Positions 1-10,659 of a stretch of DNA of 64,000 bases are shown here, one piece after another. Location: assembly GCA_963752585.1 (NCBI GenBank), contig CAVVYV010000008.1, forward strand, positions 434,001 through 498,000, in the 5' to 3' direction. The first letter of the stretch is position 1, and each line of letters opens with the position of its first letter. The position numbers and the translations under genes were made by a program. The DNA is from CAVVYV01 sp963752585 (GTDB lineage: Bacteria > Actinomycetota > Thermoleophilia > Solirubrobacterales > 70-9). The notes beneath the pieces were generated by a model, which saw only the letters and a program-made list of their open reading frames with translations, did not search any database and was not told the origin of the DNA.

Positions 1-26
1 AAGAAGCCTGCTAACGTCCGCGCCTC

Positions 27-885
27 GTGTCGTTCGGCGAAACAGTCGTGCTTGGGGCCCTGGCTGGATTCACGATCTACCTCGGGCTGCCATTCGGTCG
101 TCTTCAGCTGCTCAGCACCCGCTCCCGCGTGGCGCTGGCGATGTTCTCGGTCGGTGTCCTCGCCTTCCTCTTCGGCGAGATCCTGGTCCATGGCGTCGAG
201 CTCGTCGAGCACCCCGTCGAGGAGCTGGGCGAGGGTGAGGGCGGCAGCTGGGGCGAGGTGATCGGCCTCTCGCTGCTGCTGGGGGTGGGCTTCACCGCCG
301 GCTGCGCCGGCCTGGCGCTGGTCGAGCGCTGGATGCGCCCCAGCGAGAAGCCGCCGCCGATCGCGGGCGGCGCGACCGACGCGATGACGGCCGAGCAGGC
401 AACCTCGATCAGCGGCTCGGAGACCGCGAGAGCCCACGCGATGCGAGTCGGGATGACGATCGCCGCCGCGATCGGGCTCCACAACTTCGCCGAGGGCCTC
501 GCGATCGGGGTCTCGGCGAGCAGCGGCGAGATCGGGCTGGCCACGGTCCTGATCATCGGCTTCGCGATCCACAACGCCACCGAGGGCTTCGGGATCATCG
601 GCCCGCTCGGTGAGCACCGGCCCGAGCTGGACCTGGCTCGCGGTCGCGGGGCTGATCGGCGGCGCCCCGGTCTTCCTGGGCGCGATGCTCGGCTACGAGG
701 TCAGCTCGGAGCCGCTCGAGCTGCTCTTCTACGCGGTCTCCGCGGGTGCGATCCTCTACGTGATCGGGGAGATCTGGACCGCAGTGCGAAGGATGGGCCA
801 CCGTGAGCTGGGGCTGGCGATGGTCTCGGCGGGCGTCTTCCTCGCGGCGATGACCGAGATGGTGATCGCCTACGGCGGGGCATAG
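27..885 (+). CDS. ZIP family metal transporter (one frameshift)
   Basis: Integral membrane divalent-metal (Zn/Fe type) transporter. The two ZIP hallmark helices are visible: HNFAEGLAIGV (about residue 152) and AIHNATEGFGI (about residue 182), each carrying the HNxxEG metal-binding pattern. Several hydrophobic segments surround a hydrophilic, His-poor central loop. GTG at 27 is the start with hydrophobic sequence directly after it. The frame changes near 606 (GIIGPL continues as VSTGPSWTW in the next frame), consistent with one extra base, and translation then runs to TAG at 885. The joined length of about 285 aa is normal for bacterial ZIPs. Substrate specificity cannot be told from sequence. 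Confidence 0.82.
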
Positions 886-949
886 GGCCGCAGCCGGAGG
901 GTGCTGAGGGGCGAAAGCGGGAGTCCCGCCCGCTCGTAGAATCGGGGTG

Positions 950-1775
950 GTGCGGGTCCTGATCACAAACGACGACGGCATCCAGGCGAAGGGCCTGAAC
1001 GCGCTCCGCCGCGCGCTGACGGCCTTCCCGAGGTCAAGGTGCACGTGATCGCGCCCGACTCGAACCGCAGCGCCACCGCCCGGAGCATCACCACCCGCTC
1101 GCCCCTCTGGGTCCAGGAGGTCGAGTTCGAGGACGGCGGCCGCGGCTTCGCCACCGACGGCACGCCCGGTGGACTGCGTCCGCTTCGCCGATCTCGGCCT
1201 GCTCGGCGACCAAGCCCGAGCTGATCGTCTCGGGGATCAACCACGGCGCCAACCTCGGCGACGACATCACCTATTCGGGCACGGTCGCCGCCGCCCTGGA
1301 GGGGATCGTCCTCGGGGTGCCCGCGATCGCGATCTCCCAGCAGTCGGCGGCGCGGGAGATGGACTTCCGCTTGGGGCGCGACTTCGACTTCTCGGTCGCT
1401 GCGGCCTTCGCCGCCGAGCTCGTGCGCCGCGGTGGCGGAGGACCCGCTCCCGGCCGACACCCTGCTCAACGTCAATTGCCCGGCCGGGCCGCCGAGCGGG
1501 ATCGAGGTCACCCACCTGGGCAAGCGCCTCTACAACGACGAGCTGAAGCTGGTCGAGGAGGACCGCCGACAGCGACCGCCGCCGCTACGAGATCTACGGC
1601 TTCGAGCCCTCGTTCGAGGACGAGGAGGGCTCCGACCTCTCGGCGATCGCCCGAGGGCGGACCTCGGTCACCCCGGTCCACTTCGACCTCACCGACCGGC
1701 CGGGGCTCGACACGCCTGCGCGGCTGGGACTTCGAGGGGATGCTGGCCTCGGCGAAGCTGAGCGGAGCCGCCTGA
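950..1775 (+). CDS. surE: 5'/3'-nucleotidase SurE (multiple frameshifts)
   Basis: Cytoplasmic metal-dependent phosphatase acting on nucleoside monophosphates. The N-terminal ILITNDDGI carries the paired Asp metal ligands. APDSNRSATA and SGINHGANLGDDITYSG are the other two SurE signature blocks. GTG codons at 947 and 950 both suit VRVLITNDDG; 950 is preferred. The frame changes near 1032, 1166, 1210, 1430, 1566 and 1712; five of these fit one inserted base and one a deleted base. The joined protein is about 273 aa, the usual SurE size. It lies 27 nt upstream of ligA on the same strand. Confidence 0.85.
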
Positions 1776-1802
1776 ACCGGCCGGCGAGGCCTCTTCGCGA
1801 AG

Positions 1803-3878
1803 GTGAGCACGGCGGCGCCGGCAAAGGCCTCGAAGCGGGCGGCGGAGCTTCGGCGGCAGATCGCCTATCACGACCGCCGCTACTACATCCTCGACGACCC
1901 CGAGATCGCCGATCCCGAGTACGACGACCTCCTCCGCGAGCTCCGGGAGCTCGAGGAGGAGCACCCCGAGCTCCGGACCCCCGACTCGCCCACCCAGCGG
2001 GTCGGCGGCGCCCCGCTCGACAAGTTCAACCGGGTGGAGCACCACGAGCCGATGCTCTCGCTCGCCAACGCCCGCGACGAGGACGAGCTCCGCGCCTGGG
2101 CGACCAGGGTCGAGAGGCAGCTCGAGCGCCTCGACATCGCCGGAAGCGAGATCCGCTACGTCACCGAGCCCAAGGTCGACGGGCTGGCGATCTCGCTCAC
2201 CTACGAGAACGGCGTCCTCACCCGAGGCGCGACCCGCGGCGACGGCCGGATCGGCGAGGAGGTGACCCAGAACCTGCGGACGATCAAGGCGATCCCGCTC
2301 GGGATCGAGGACGCCCCCGAGCTGGTCGAGGTCCGCGGCGAGGTCTACCTGCCGCTCGCGGACTTCGCCCGCGCTCAACGAGCAGCGCGCCGAGGCGGGC
2401 GAGCCGACCTTCGCCAATCCGCGCAACTCCGCCGCCGGCTCGATCCGCCAGCTCGACCCGGAGATCGCCGCCGCCCGGCCGCTCTCGATCTGGTGCTACG
2501 GGGTGGCCGCCCTGAAGGGCTGGGAGCCGAAGAGCCACAGCGAGTCGCTCGAATGGCTGCGCGAGCGCGGCTTCAAGGTCAACGACGAGGTCGCCGTCCT
2601 CCACGGGATCGAGGAGGTGGCCGAGCGCTGCCGCTGGTGGGAGGGCCGTCGCGAAGCCCTCGATTTCGAGATCGACGGCGTCGTCGTCAAGGTCGACGAC
2701 CGCGGCCTCCAGCGCGAGCTCGGGGTCGCCGGCCGCGAGCCGCGCTGGGCGGTGGCCTGGAAGTTCGCCCCGACCACGGCGACGACGAAGCTGAAGAAGA
2801 TCGTCTGGAACGTCGGGCGCACCGGGCACCTGCTCCCGTTCGCGATGCTGGAGCCGGTCCACGTCAGCGGCGTGACCGTGACCACCGCGACCCTCCACAA
2901 CGAGGAGGACCTCGAGCGCAAGGACGTCCGCGAGGGCGACGAGGTGGTGGTGATGCGGGCCGGCGACGTCATCCCCCAGGTGGTCTCGCCGATCATCCAG
3001 AAGCGGAAGAAGGGGGCCCGCCGGGCGAGGCCGCCGAAGAAGTGCCCGCTCTGCGGGACGCCGACGGTGAAGCCCGACGACGGCGTCTTCACGATCTGCC
3101 CGAACCGGACCGGCTGCCCCGGCCAGCAGTTCCAGCACGTCAAGCACTTCCGCGGCGCGCTCGAGATCGAGGGGCTCGGCGAGAAGAACGCCTATCGCTT
3201 CCTCGACGAGGGCGTGATCGCCGACGCCGCCGACATCTACGAGCTGACCGCGGAGCGGATCTCGGAGCTGGAGGGCTTCGGCGAGACCTCGGCCGAGAAC
3301 CTGATCGCCGAGATCGAGGGCTCGAAGCAGAAGCCCTTCTCGCGGGTGCTCTACGCGCTCGGCATCCCCGGGGTCGGCTTCGTCAACGCCGAGTCGCTGG
3401 CGGAGCACTTCGGGACGATGGACGCCCTGCTCGCCGCCCAGCCGGAGCAGATCGAGGCGGCCGAGGGGATCGGCCCGATCCTCGCCGAGCAGGTCTACGA
3501 GGAGCTCCACGAGGAGCGGATGGGCGAGCTGATCGAGCGCCTCCGGAAGGCGGGGCTGCGGATGGAGCTCGATCCCTCCGAGCGCCGGGTCGAGGGCGGA
3601 CCCGCTGGACGGCAAGACCCTGGTCCTCACCGGCACCCTGCCCGATCTCTCCCGCGAGCAGGCGACGAAGCTGATCCGCCGCGCCGGGCGGCAAGGTGGT
3701 GAACTCGGTCTCGAAGAAGACCGACTACGTGGTCGCCGGCGACAGCCCGGGATCGAAGCTCGCCAAGGCCGAGGAGCTCGGCGTCGAGGTCATCGACGAG
3801 GCGGGGCTCCGCAAGCTCCTCAGGCGCGCAGCCGAGGCGCCCAAGCCGCAAGGCGCCGCCCCCGCGGCCGAGGTCTGA
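1803..3878 (+). CDS. ligA: NAD-dependent DNA ligase LigA (three frameshifts)
   Basis: Seals nicks in replication and repair using NAD+. The order is: N-terminal NAD-binding helix region (AYHDRRYYILDDP), adenylation site EPKVDGLAI (KxDG lysine about residue 122), OB-fold region, Cys4 zinc finger KCPLCGTPT...CPNRTGCPG, helix-hairpin-helix repeats (EGFGETSAENL, IPGVGFVNAESL), and a C-terminal BRCT domain (LTGTLPDLSREQ...DYVVAGDSPGSKL). GTG 1803 begins MSTAAPAKASKRAAELR. Frame changes near 2370, 3602 and 3690 each fit one inserted base. The joined length of about 691 aa matches the family. This is an essential gene, so the breaks are almost certainly sequence errors. Confidence 0.93.
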
Positions 3879-3894
3879 ACCGCGTGCGCCCCGC

Positions 3895-5217
3895 CTACGG
3901 CGAGTAGCGGGCGATCAGCGCGGCCATCTGGTCCTGCACCCGGTGGGCGCGGCCGACGTCGCCGCTCATCAGGATCGAGAAGACGACCGCGTGCTCGGCG
4001 TCGACCGAGCCCGCCCCGGAAGCAGTATCCGGAGAGGGCGCTGACCCCGTTCAGGGTGCCGGTCTTCGCGCGGCAGTTGTTCGCGGCGGCGCTGCCGCGC
4101 ATCCGATGGGCGAGGGTGCCCGAGCGCCCGGCCACCGCCAGCGAGCTCACCCAGGCGTCGCGGCGTCGCTCCTGCTCGGCCTGCGTCTCGGGTGGGCGCG
4201 TTCGGGTCCACGTCGAGCATCGAATCGAGCAGCGCGCCGACCGAGGCCGGCGAGGCGGTGTCCCGCCGGCTCAGCCCGGATCCGTTCTCGGCCCGGACGC
4301 TGCCGCCCTGCTCGGCGACGAACCGCTGGACCGCGCCCACTCCGGCCCGGGTGGTCCCGGCACCGCCGAAGGCGCCGCCGACGTCCTTGAGCAGCATCTC
4401 GGCGAGGTAGTTGTTGGAGGGGACGTTGGTGCGGCGGGCGAGGTCGGCGATCGTCGGCGATCAGGAGCTCGGCGACCTGCGATCGCGCCGGCGCTCTCCG
4501 GCGGGCGCAGCGCGCCGCTGCACCTTCTTCGAGATCGTCACCCCGGCCCGGCGAAGCGCCTGGTCGAAGCGCTGGGCGGCGGTCTTCGCCCCGGCCGAGC
4601 CCGACAGGGTGAGCGCGGACAGGGTGCCCACCCCTTCGCGGCGGACGCCGTGCTGGGGAACCGTGGAGCGCTGGTCGAGGAAGGAGTCGTCGTAGAGCAG
4701 CGGGCCCTGGACGCGTGGTCACGCCCGCCGCCCGGACCCGGCGCGGCGAGCTTGGTCGAGCCCGGCGGTGCTCAGGGTCGGGATCGCCGGCGCCGACCAG
4801 GAAGAGGCCCTCGCTGACGACCCCGTCGGCATGGTCGTCTGCCGGCCCAGACGGTGGTCTCGAGGCGCTCGTCGGGTCCGAAGCGCGAAACCGCGGTCGC
4901 GGTGGTGAACAGCTTCATGTTCGAGGCGAGGGCGCGGGCCTTCCCGGCGCCGCGCTGGAAGAGAACCTGGTCGGTGCCGGCGTCGGCCACCCAGGCGCCC
5001 CCCGGCCCGCGAAAGGCCCTGCCGAGGGCGCCGCCGAGCTCGCCGGCCGAGACCGCGGTCCGGGCGGCGGCGGAGCCGTGGGCGACGGGGGTGCGGATAG
5101 GGGCGGTCCGTCGACCGCGGCGCCGCGCCTCCCGCCGCCGAGCAGCGCCAGCAGCCCCGCCGCCAGCGCGATCGCGCTTGCTGCGGCTCTCCGCCCGCTG
5201 TCGCTGACCCGGCTCAT
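3895..5217 (-). CDS. dacB: D-alanyl-D-alanine carboxypeptidase/endopeptidase, PBP4 (S13) type (frameshifted)
   Basis: Periplasmic or cell-wall peptidase that trims peptidoglycan. On the minus strand, ATG 5217 opens MSRVSDSGRRAAASAIALAA, an N-terminal signal/anchor. The three penicillin-binding motifs occur in order: SxxK (SNMKLFTTATA), SxN (VPSNNYLAEMLL) and KTG (CRAKTGTLNGVSALSGYC). ENGSGLSR is also typical of this family. The end is ...MAALIARYSP then TAG at 3895. At least six frame changes occur between about 4010 and 4845. The joined size of about 440 aa is normal. It stands alone and converges with ligA. Confidence 0.85.
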
Positions 5218-5327
5218 GCGCGCCGGCGCGCCATCGCGCACCGTCCACCTAGAACAACCGTGGCGCCGCAGGGTAGCGGCCCAGCGCTAGCTGGCCGACC
5301 AGCCACGACTGCCATAATCGCCCGCTC

Positions 5328-6609
5328 ATGGGGAAGGTCGTCCAGTTCGAGGGCCCCGATGCGCGCTCGCGGGGCGCTCGAAGGAGAAGGCGAAGGGGCG
5401 AGAAGACCGCGCTGGTACTCGGCGGCGGCGGGTTCACGGGCGGCGTCTACGAGATCGGCGCCCTTCGCGCCTTCGACCTGCTGGCGGTCAACCGGACCGT
5501 CAACGACTTCGACATCTACGTCGGCACCAGCGCCGGCTCATTCGTCGGCAGCATGGTCGCCAACGGGGTCACCCCCGAGGAGATGATGCGCGTCCTCAAC
5601 AAGGCGCTTCCTTCGCCGATTCCCGATCCGGCGCTGAAGAACCTCCTCCGCCCGAACTACCGGGCGTTCGCCACCCGGCTCGCGGTGCTTGCCCCTGCGG
5701 GCGGCGGCGGTCGCCCGCCAGCTCGCCACCAACATCGGCGAGGTCTCGATGATGGACCTGGTGATGGGGATCGCCGAGGGGCTGCCGGCGGGGGTCTACA
5801 ACAACCGCGGCCTCGAGCGCTACATGACCGAGGTCCTGGCGGATCCCGATCGCAGCAACGACTTCCGCGATCTCGACGCCGAGCTGCTGATCACCGCGAC
5901 CGACGTCGACACCTGCGAGCGGCTGGTGCTCGGACGCGGGGAATGGGCGGACGTCCCGATCTCGAAGGCGGTCTCGGCGTCGACCGCGCTGCCGATCGTC
6001 TACGAGCCGGTCAACCTCCGAGGCCGCCAGCTGATGGACGGCGGGATCGCCTCGACCACCAACGTCGACGTGGCGGTGGCGGCGGGCGCGAAGTTCATCG
6101 TCGTCGTCAACCCGCTCGTCCCCTTCGTCAACGACTTCGAGAAGCGGATCCCCACCCTGTTCGGGTCCCGGGTGAGGCGGGTGGCCGACATGGGCCTGCC
6201 GGCGATCGGCAACCAGGCCTTCCGGCTGATGGCGCATGCGCGGCTCCAGCTCGCGGTCGAGTCATGGAAGCACCGCTTCCCGGACGTCGACATCATCCTG
6301 ATCGAGCCCGAGCCCGACGACGAGCTGATGTTCGGCACCTCGATCCTCGAGTACTCGTCGCGGCTGGAGATCGCCAGGCACGGCTTCGAGTCGGTCACCC
6401 ACAACCTCGCCCGCGACTACCAGCACTACAAGGAGATCGCCGCCCGCCACGGGATCGAGATCTCGGCCCGGCGGGTGAAAAGGGTGGTCGACACCGCCGA
6501 GGAGGAGGAGGAGGGCATTTCGGTCTGGCGCCGGGTGCTCGAGCAGACCACCGGGGCGCTCCTGCGCCAGTCCGACGAGGCGGAGAAGGCGGAGTCGAGC
6601 AGCCGCTAG
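5328..6609 (+). CDS. patatin-like phospholipase (one frameshift)
   Basis: Predicted cytoplasmic or membrane-associated acyl hydrolase. The glycine-rich oxyanion loop LVLGGGGFTGGVYEIGAL is near residue 28. The nucleophile elbow GTSAGS (GxSxG) follows, and the catalytic Asp of the Ser-Asp dyad is in LMDGGIAS. The N-terminus is strongly basic (RSRGARRRRRRGEK). The frame changes near 5693 (one inserted base) and translation then runs to TAG 6609, giving about 426 aa. It sits head-to-tail with the acyl-CoA ligase gene on the other strand, so released fatty acids could feed that enzyme, but this is only a contextual guess. Confidence 0.85.
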
Positions 6610-6621
6610 GCGGTCCGGCGC

Positions 6622-8445
6622 CTACTTCGCGTAGAGGGAGTCGATCTCGCCGGCGTACTTGTCGGCGACCACGGCGCGCTTCACCTTCAGCGTCGGGGTG
6701 AGCTCGCCGCCCTCCTGGGAGAGGTCCTGGGGCAGGATCTCGAACTTCTTCACCTGCTCGACCCGGGCGAACTTCTCGTTCACCTGGTCGAGGTGCGCCT
6801 GGATCAGCGCCCTCATCCCCTCGTGCTTGCCGAGCGCCGCGGGATCCGCCGGCCAGCCCTTCTCCTTGGCGAGCTTCTCGCACTCCTCCATGTCGAGGGT
6901 GATCAGCGCCACCAGGTAGGGGCGGCGGTCGCCGATCACGACGCACTGGGAGACGTAGGGGCTCTGCTTGATCTCGGCCTCGAGGTTGGCCGGGGTGATG
7001 TTCTTGCCGCCGGCGGTGATGATGATGTCCTTCTTCCGGCCGGTGATCGAGAGATAGCCGTCCTCGTCGATCTCGCCGATGTCGCCGGTGTGGAGCCAGC
7101 CGTCGACGATCGTCTCGCGGGTCGCCTCCTCGTTCTTGTAGTAGCCCTGGAAGACGTTCGGGCCCTTGACCAGGATCTCGCCGTCGTCGGCGATCTTGAT
7201 CTCGCAGCCCTCGAAGGCCCGGCCGACCTTGCCGAACTTGAAGGCGTCGGGCCTGCGCCACGGTCGCCGCGGTCGAGGTCTCGGTCATCCCCCAGCCCTC
7301 GAGCACCAGCACGCCCGCGGCGTCGAAGAAGCGGAGGATGTCGGGGTTGATCGGGGCGGCGCCGGTGACGCAGTTCTTGATCCGGCCCCCGAACAGCGCC
7401 CGGATCTTGGAGAGCACCTGCCTGTCCGCGATCTCGTACTGCTTTCGCAGCAGCCAGCCGACTCGCTTGCCGGCGCGCTCGCGCTCGCGCACCTTCGTCC
7501 CCACCCGGATCGCCCAGTTGAAGACGAGCTTCTTCAGCCCGCCGGCCTTCTCGACGTCGCTGGTCGCCGCCGTGTAGATCTTCTCGAAGATCCGCGGGAC
7601 CGACGGGAAGTACTCCGGCCGCACCTCGGACGAGGTTGGGGACGATCTTCAGCGGGTCGCGCTCCCAGTAGGCGATGTTGCCGCCGAGGTCGAAGCTGAG
7701 GAACTGGATCAGGAGCGCGAAGGAGTGGGCGAGGGGGAGGAAGAGATAGCTGGTCGACTCCTTCTCGAGGACGCTCTCGTTCAGCGCCATCGTCACCATC
7801 GAGCGGTAGTTGCCGTGGGAGATCACGCAGCCCTTCGGCGGCCCGGTGGTGCCCGAGGTGTAGATGAAGGTGCAGATGTCGTCGGGGGTGACCGAGCGCC
7901 AGCGCTGCTCCCACTCGGAGTCCGAGCGCGCCGAGCCGCTCTCGATCAGCTCGTCCATCGAGATCGCGCCGCCGCCCGAGCCCTCCATCCGGATCACCTG
8001 CTCGAGCTTCGGAGCAGCGATCGCGGACCTCCTGAACCTTGGCGAGCTGCTCGTCGTCCTCGACGATCACCACCTTGGCGTCGGAGTTCTCGAGCACGTA
8101 CTGGCACTCGTCGGGCGAGTTGGTCTGGTAGATCGGGACCACGGTGGCGCCGGCGCTGAGCGCGGCGAAGTCGAAGTAGGTCCACTCGGGGCGGGTGTTG
8201 GCGAGGATCGAGACCTTGTCGCCCTTCTCGACCCCGAGCTCGATCAGCCCGAGGGAGAGCTTCCTGGCGATCTCGCCGACCTCGCGATAGGTCTTCGAGA
8301 CCCACTGACCGGACTCGTCCTTGTAGGTGACCGCCCGCAGGTCCGCATGGCGCTCGGCCGCCATCGGCAGCAGGTCGGCGATCGTCTTGCTCTGGGTGCT
8401 CGCCTCCGCCGCGGACGGTGCCGTGGGGGCGGTCGCTGTCTCCAT
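6622..8445 (-). CDS. fadD: long-chain fatty acid-CoA ligase (AMP-forming; three frameshifts)
   Basis: Activates long-chain fatty acids to acyl-CoA through an acyl-adenylate. The ANL-superfamily P-loop is IYTSGTTGPPKGCVISH. LEGWGMTE is the adenine-binding A5 motif, and the hinge plus C-terminal lysine region is ITGRKKDIIITAGGKNI...LTPTLKVKRA. ATG 8445 (METATAPTAPS) is preceded by GGAGGCGAGGAG, a strong ribosome site. The frame changes near 8020, 7633 and 7250. About 605 aa joined, matching FadD15/AMP-dependent synthetase length. The broad architecture fits the long-chain (FadD15/FAA1) branch better than acetyl-CoA synthetase. Confidence 0.88.
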
Positions 8446-8468
8446 TCTCTCCTCGCCTCCTGGCTCGA

Positions 8469-8488
8469 GGCCGCCGCCTTCGGCGGCC
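8469..8488. terminator. GC-rich hairpin between the acyl-CoA ligase and the mini-protein gene
   Basis: Perfect 8-bp inverted repeat GGCCGCCG/CGGCGGCC with a CCTT loop. No U-tract follows on either strand. It could terminate the minus-strand transcript of the mini-protein gene (stop at 8569), or it may be a leader structure of the downstream acyl-CoA ligase. Confidence 0.35.
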
Positions 8489-8568
8489 GTTGGAGAGAAG
8501 TCTATTAGGCGACTGGCCGGGCGGCCAGCCTCACACGAAACGGGCTGCGCTGACGCGCACCCTCGCAG

Positions 8569-8745
8569 CTACGCGGTCGCTTGCTTGTCTCGGGTCTGCA
8601 GCGCCCGGAGCGAGGACTGGAAGAGGGTCTTGTCGATGCGGCCCTTGAGGACCGGCACGTTCATCTCGATGCACTTGCTGAGGACCTCGCGACGCTTCAT
8701 GTGCAACTCGTCGGCGAGCTCGGAGGGCGTCAGGTGAACCGCCAT
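8569..8745 (-). CDS. IF2_N-like mini-protein
   Basis: A 58-aa protein beginning MAVHLTPSELADELHMKRRE. The first 45 residues resemble the short helical IF2_N module at the N-terminus of bacterial initiation factor IF-2 (a hydrophobic LADEL...EVLSKCIEMNVPVLKG pattern), here as a free-standing protein. ATG 8745 is chosen because GGAAGGAGAG lies at ideal spacing; an in-frame ATG at 8772 would add nine residues (MSNGRREAH). A near-consensus promoter lies upstream at 8815-8842. The role is unknown; an RNA- or DNA-associated adaptor is a guess based only on the fold resemblance. Confidence 0.65.
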   Translation of the reverse strand: MAVHLTPSELADELHMKRREVLSKCIEMNVPVLKGRIDKTLFQSSLRALQTRDKQATA

Positions 8746-8814
8746 ATGCGCTTCTCTCCTTCCGTTGCTCATAAGACCACACGGGTCGCCCTGTCGGAGC
8801 GCCGTCGCATCTCA

Positions 8815-8842
8815 TGTATATCGCCTCGGGATGACGTGTCAA
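8815..8842 (-). promoter_or_regulatory. near-consensus housekeeping promoter for the mini-protein gene
   Basis: Read on the minus strand: TTGACA (8842-8837), a 16-nt spacer, then TATACA (8820-8815). This is unusually close to the sigma-70 consensus for such GC-rich DNA. It predicts a transcript starting near 8808 and about 60 nt upstream of the ATG at 8745. Confidence 0.65.
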
Positions 8843-8868
8843 CCGTTTTCCCGCAGTTTGCGCATTCG

Positions 8869-9631
8869 TTAGACCGGGTTGGGCACGTCGATGAACTCGT
8901 GCTCGACCCGGAAGCGCTCCGCGATCAGCTCGCCGAGCCGGCGGATGCCGACGGTCTCGGTCGCGTAGTGGCCCGCGGCGATGAAGTGGATCCCGTGCTC
9001 GCGGGCCTCGCCCATCGCCGGCTCGCTGGGCTCGCCCGTGATCAGGGCGTCGAGCCCGAGGCTCCCGCCTCGCTCGATCGCGAAGGCGCCGCCGCCGCTG
9101 ACGATGCCGACGGCGTGGATCGAGCTCGGCCCCGAGTCGAAGACGAGAGGCTCCCGGGCGACCAGATCACGGGTGCGGCGGGCAAGCTCGCCGATCTCGA
9201 TCCCGGCCTCGTCGGTGCCGATCGCGCCGACCGGGGCACCGCCGGCGCGCCCGAAGGGGCGAGGGTCGGGGTCCAGGGAAAGGCCCTCGCGCAGCAGCGC
9301 GTTGTTGCCGATCTCGGGGTGAGCGTCGAGCGGCAGGTGGTAGCCGGCGAGCGAGACCTCCGCGCCGAGCAGCGCCCGCAGCCGCGCCGCCATCGGCGCG
9401 GTCAGCGCTCGCTCCTGTGAGTCCCAGAAGAGGCCGTGGTGGCAGAGGACCAGCTGGGCATCTGCCGAGACAGCCCGCTCGATCGTCTCCAGGTTCGCGG
9501 AGACCGCGGTGGCGAGCTTCGAGACGTCAGGCCCGCCCGGCACCTGGAGGCCGTTCGGGCAGTAGTCCTCGAAGGAGTCGATCTCCAGGAGGCGCGTCGC
9601 AGAAGCCGATGATCTCGTCGCGGCTCGCCAC
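8869..9631 (-). CDS. Nif3-like dinuclear metal-centre protein (DUF34; one frameshift)
   Basis: Member of the conserved Nif3/DUF34 family, hexameric proteins with two metal ions whose physiological role is still debated. Metal-binding blocks are visible: LVLCHHGLFW (HH), AGYHLPLDAH, and the C-terminal AAGHYATE. GTG 9631 begins MASRDEIIGFCDA, the expected family N-terminus; one extra base near 9602 then shifts into LLEIDSFEDYCPNGLQVPG. The joined length is about 253 aa, the short form without the central PII-like insert. It is divergent from the 95-aa gene at 9658, with only 26 nt between starts. Confidence 0.82.
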
Positions 9632-9657
9632 CGGGGCAGGTCTACCATGCTGCGCAT

Positions 9658-9945
9658 ATGCGAGGGCGCGACGCAGGCGAAGCCGAGGAGCGACCCGTTT
9701 CATCAAGCGAACCCGAGGCGAGCGACTTCATCCAGTCGCTGATGGAGACCGACCTCTACTCGATCGGCGCGTTCTTCTGCGACCAGCACCCCGAGCTGGT
9801 GGACGAGGTGGTCGAGCGCAGCGAGGCGATCCAGAATCGAGGGCTGGAGCGCTGGGCGGCGGACGCCGAGGTCCCGATCGAGGAGGGGTTCCGCACCCTG
9901 CTCACCGGGCTCGCGGTCCGCTACTACAAGGCCGTCACCGGTTGA
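9658..9945 (+). CDS. hypothetical acidic 95-aa protein
   Basis: Small acidic soluble protein; I do not recognise a family. Residues 20-95 form an apparently helical domain (SDFIQSLMETDLYSIGAFFC...AVRYYKAVTG) after a low-complexity N-terminus. The conserved core probably starts near SEPEASDF, so the annotated ATG could be upstream of the true start. Its TGA overlaps the TTG start of the following DsbA-like gene (TTGA), so the two are translationally coupled. Confidence 0.6.
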   Translation: MRGRDAGEAEERPVSSSEPEASDFIQSLMETDLYSIGAFFCDQHPELVDEVVERSEAIQNRGLERWAADAEVPIEEGFRTLLTGLAVRYYKAVTG

Positions 9946-10649
9946 GCGAGGCGGTACCGGAGGCCGGGAGGCGGAGGCCCCGCGCCATCGGGGTGGTCGC
10001 GATCGCGCTGGTCGCGCTGGTGCTGATCTTCGTCATCGCAAGCCTCTCGCTCGACGAGGGCGATGAGAATCCGGTCGAGATCACCGGCGCAGACCAGGTG
10101 CAGCGCGAGCTCGGTGGGATTCCGCAGGACGGCGCCGTGCTCGGCTCGAGCGACGCCCCCGTCACGGCGCAGGTCTTCAGCGACCTCCAATGCGATCCCT
10201 GCGCGGACTACCAGCGCGAGACGATCACCCCGCTGATCGAGGGGCCGGTTCGCGACGGCGAGCTGAACCTCGAGTTCCATCATCTCCAAGCGGCGCAGAG
10301 CGGATTCTCAAACGCCTCGTTCGGGGCGGTGGCGGCCGCCGAACAGGACGACGAGTGGCAGTTCATCCAGCTCTTCTTCATCAACCAGGACGAGGCGAAG
10401 CGGGTCGGGGCTACCGATGACTTCCTCAACCAGATCGCGAACGCGATCCTCAACTTCAACGTCGAGCAGTGGCAGCGCGACCGCGATGACCCGGAGGTGG
10501 AGGAGACGTTGAGGGCGGACGACGAACTGCGAGCAGAGCTCCGGCTGGACGAGCCGGCGCTGGTGGTCGACGGACCGCAAGGGACGCGGGAGCTGATCGG
10601 ATCGCCGTCTCTGGACGAGACAAATGCTGCCATCGCCGAGGTCCGGTGA
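9942..10649 (+). CDS. membrane-anchored DsbA/thioredoxin-fold protein
   Basis: Predicted extracytoplasmic thiol-disulfide oxidoreductase. A short cytoplasmic N-terminus is followed by one transmembrane anchor (AIGVVAIALVALVLIFVIAS). The DsbA-like thioredoxin domain has the active site SDLQCDPCADY (CxxC) and ends GTRELIGSPSLDETNAAI, where a cis-Pro-type region is expected. TTG 9942 overlaps the upstream stop and keeps the anchor. 235 aa, no frameshift. Substrates are unknown; the family assists folding or redox of secreted proteins. Confidence 0.78.
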   Translation: MSEAVPEAGRRRPRAIGVVAIALVALVLIFVIASLSLDEGDENPVEITGADQVQRELGGIPQDGAVLGSSDAPVTAQVFSDLQCDPCADYQRETITPLIEGPVRDGELNLEFHHLQAAQSGFSNASFGAVAAAEQDDEWQFIQLFFINQDEAKRVGATDDFLNQIANAILNFNVEQWQRDRDDPEVEETLRADDELRAELRLDEPALVVDGPQGTRELIGSPSLDETNAAIAEVR

Positions 10650-10659
10650 CGGCGCCGGG

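Noticed and set aside
1803..3878. Programmed frameshifting in ligA, surE and other genes
   Set aside because: The shifts lack slippery heptamers or a common downstream structure, occur several times per gene and hit unrelated families; sequence error explains them better.
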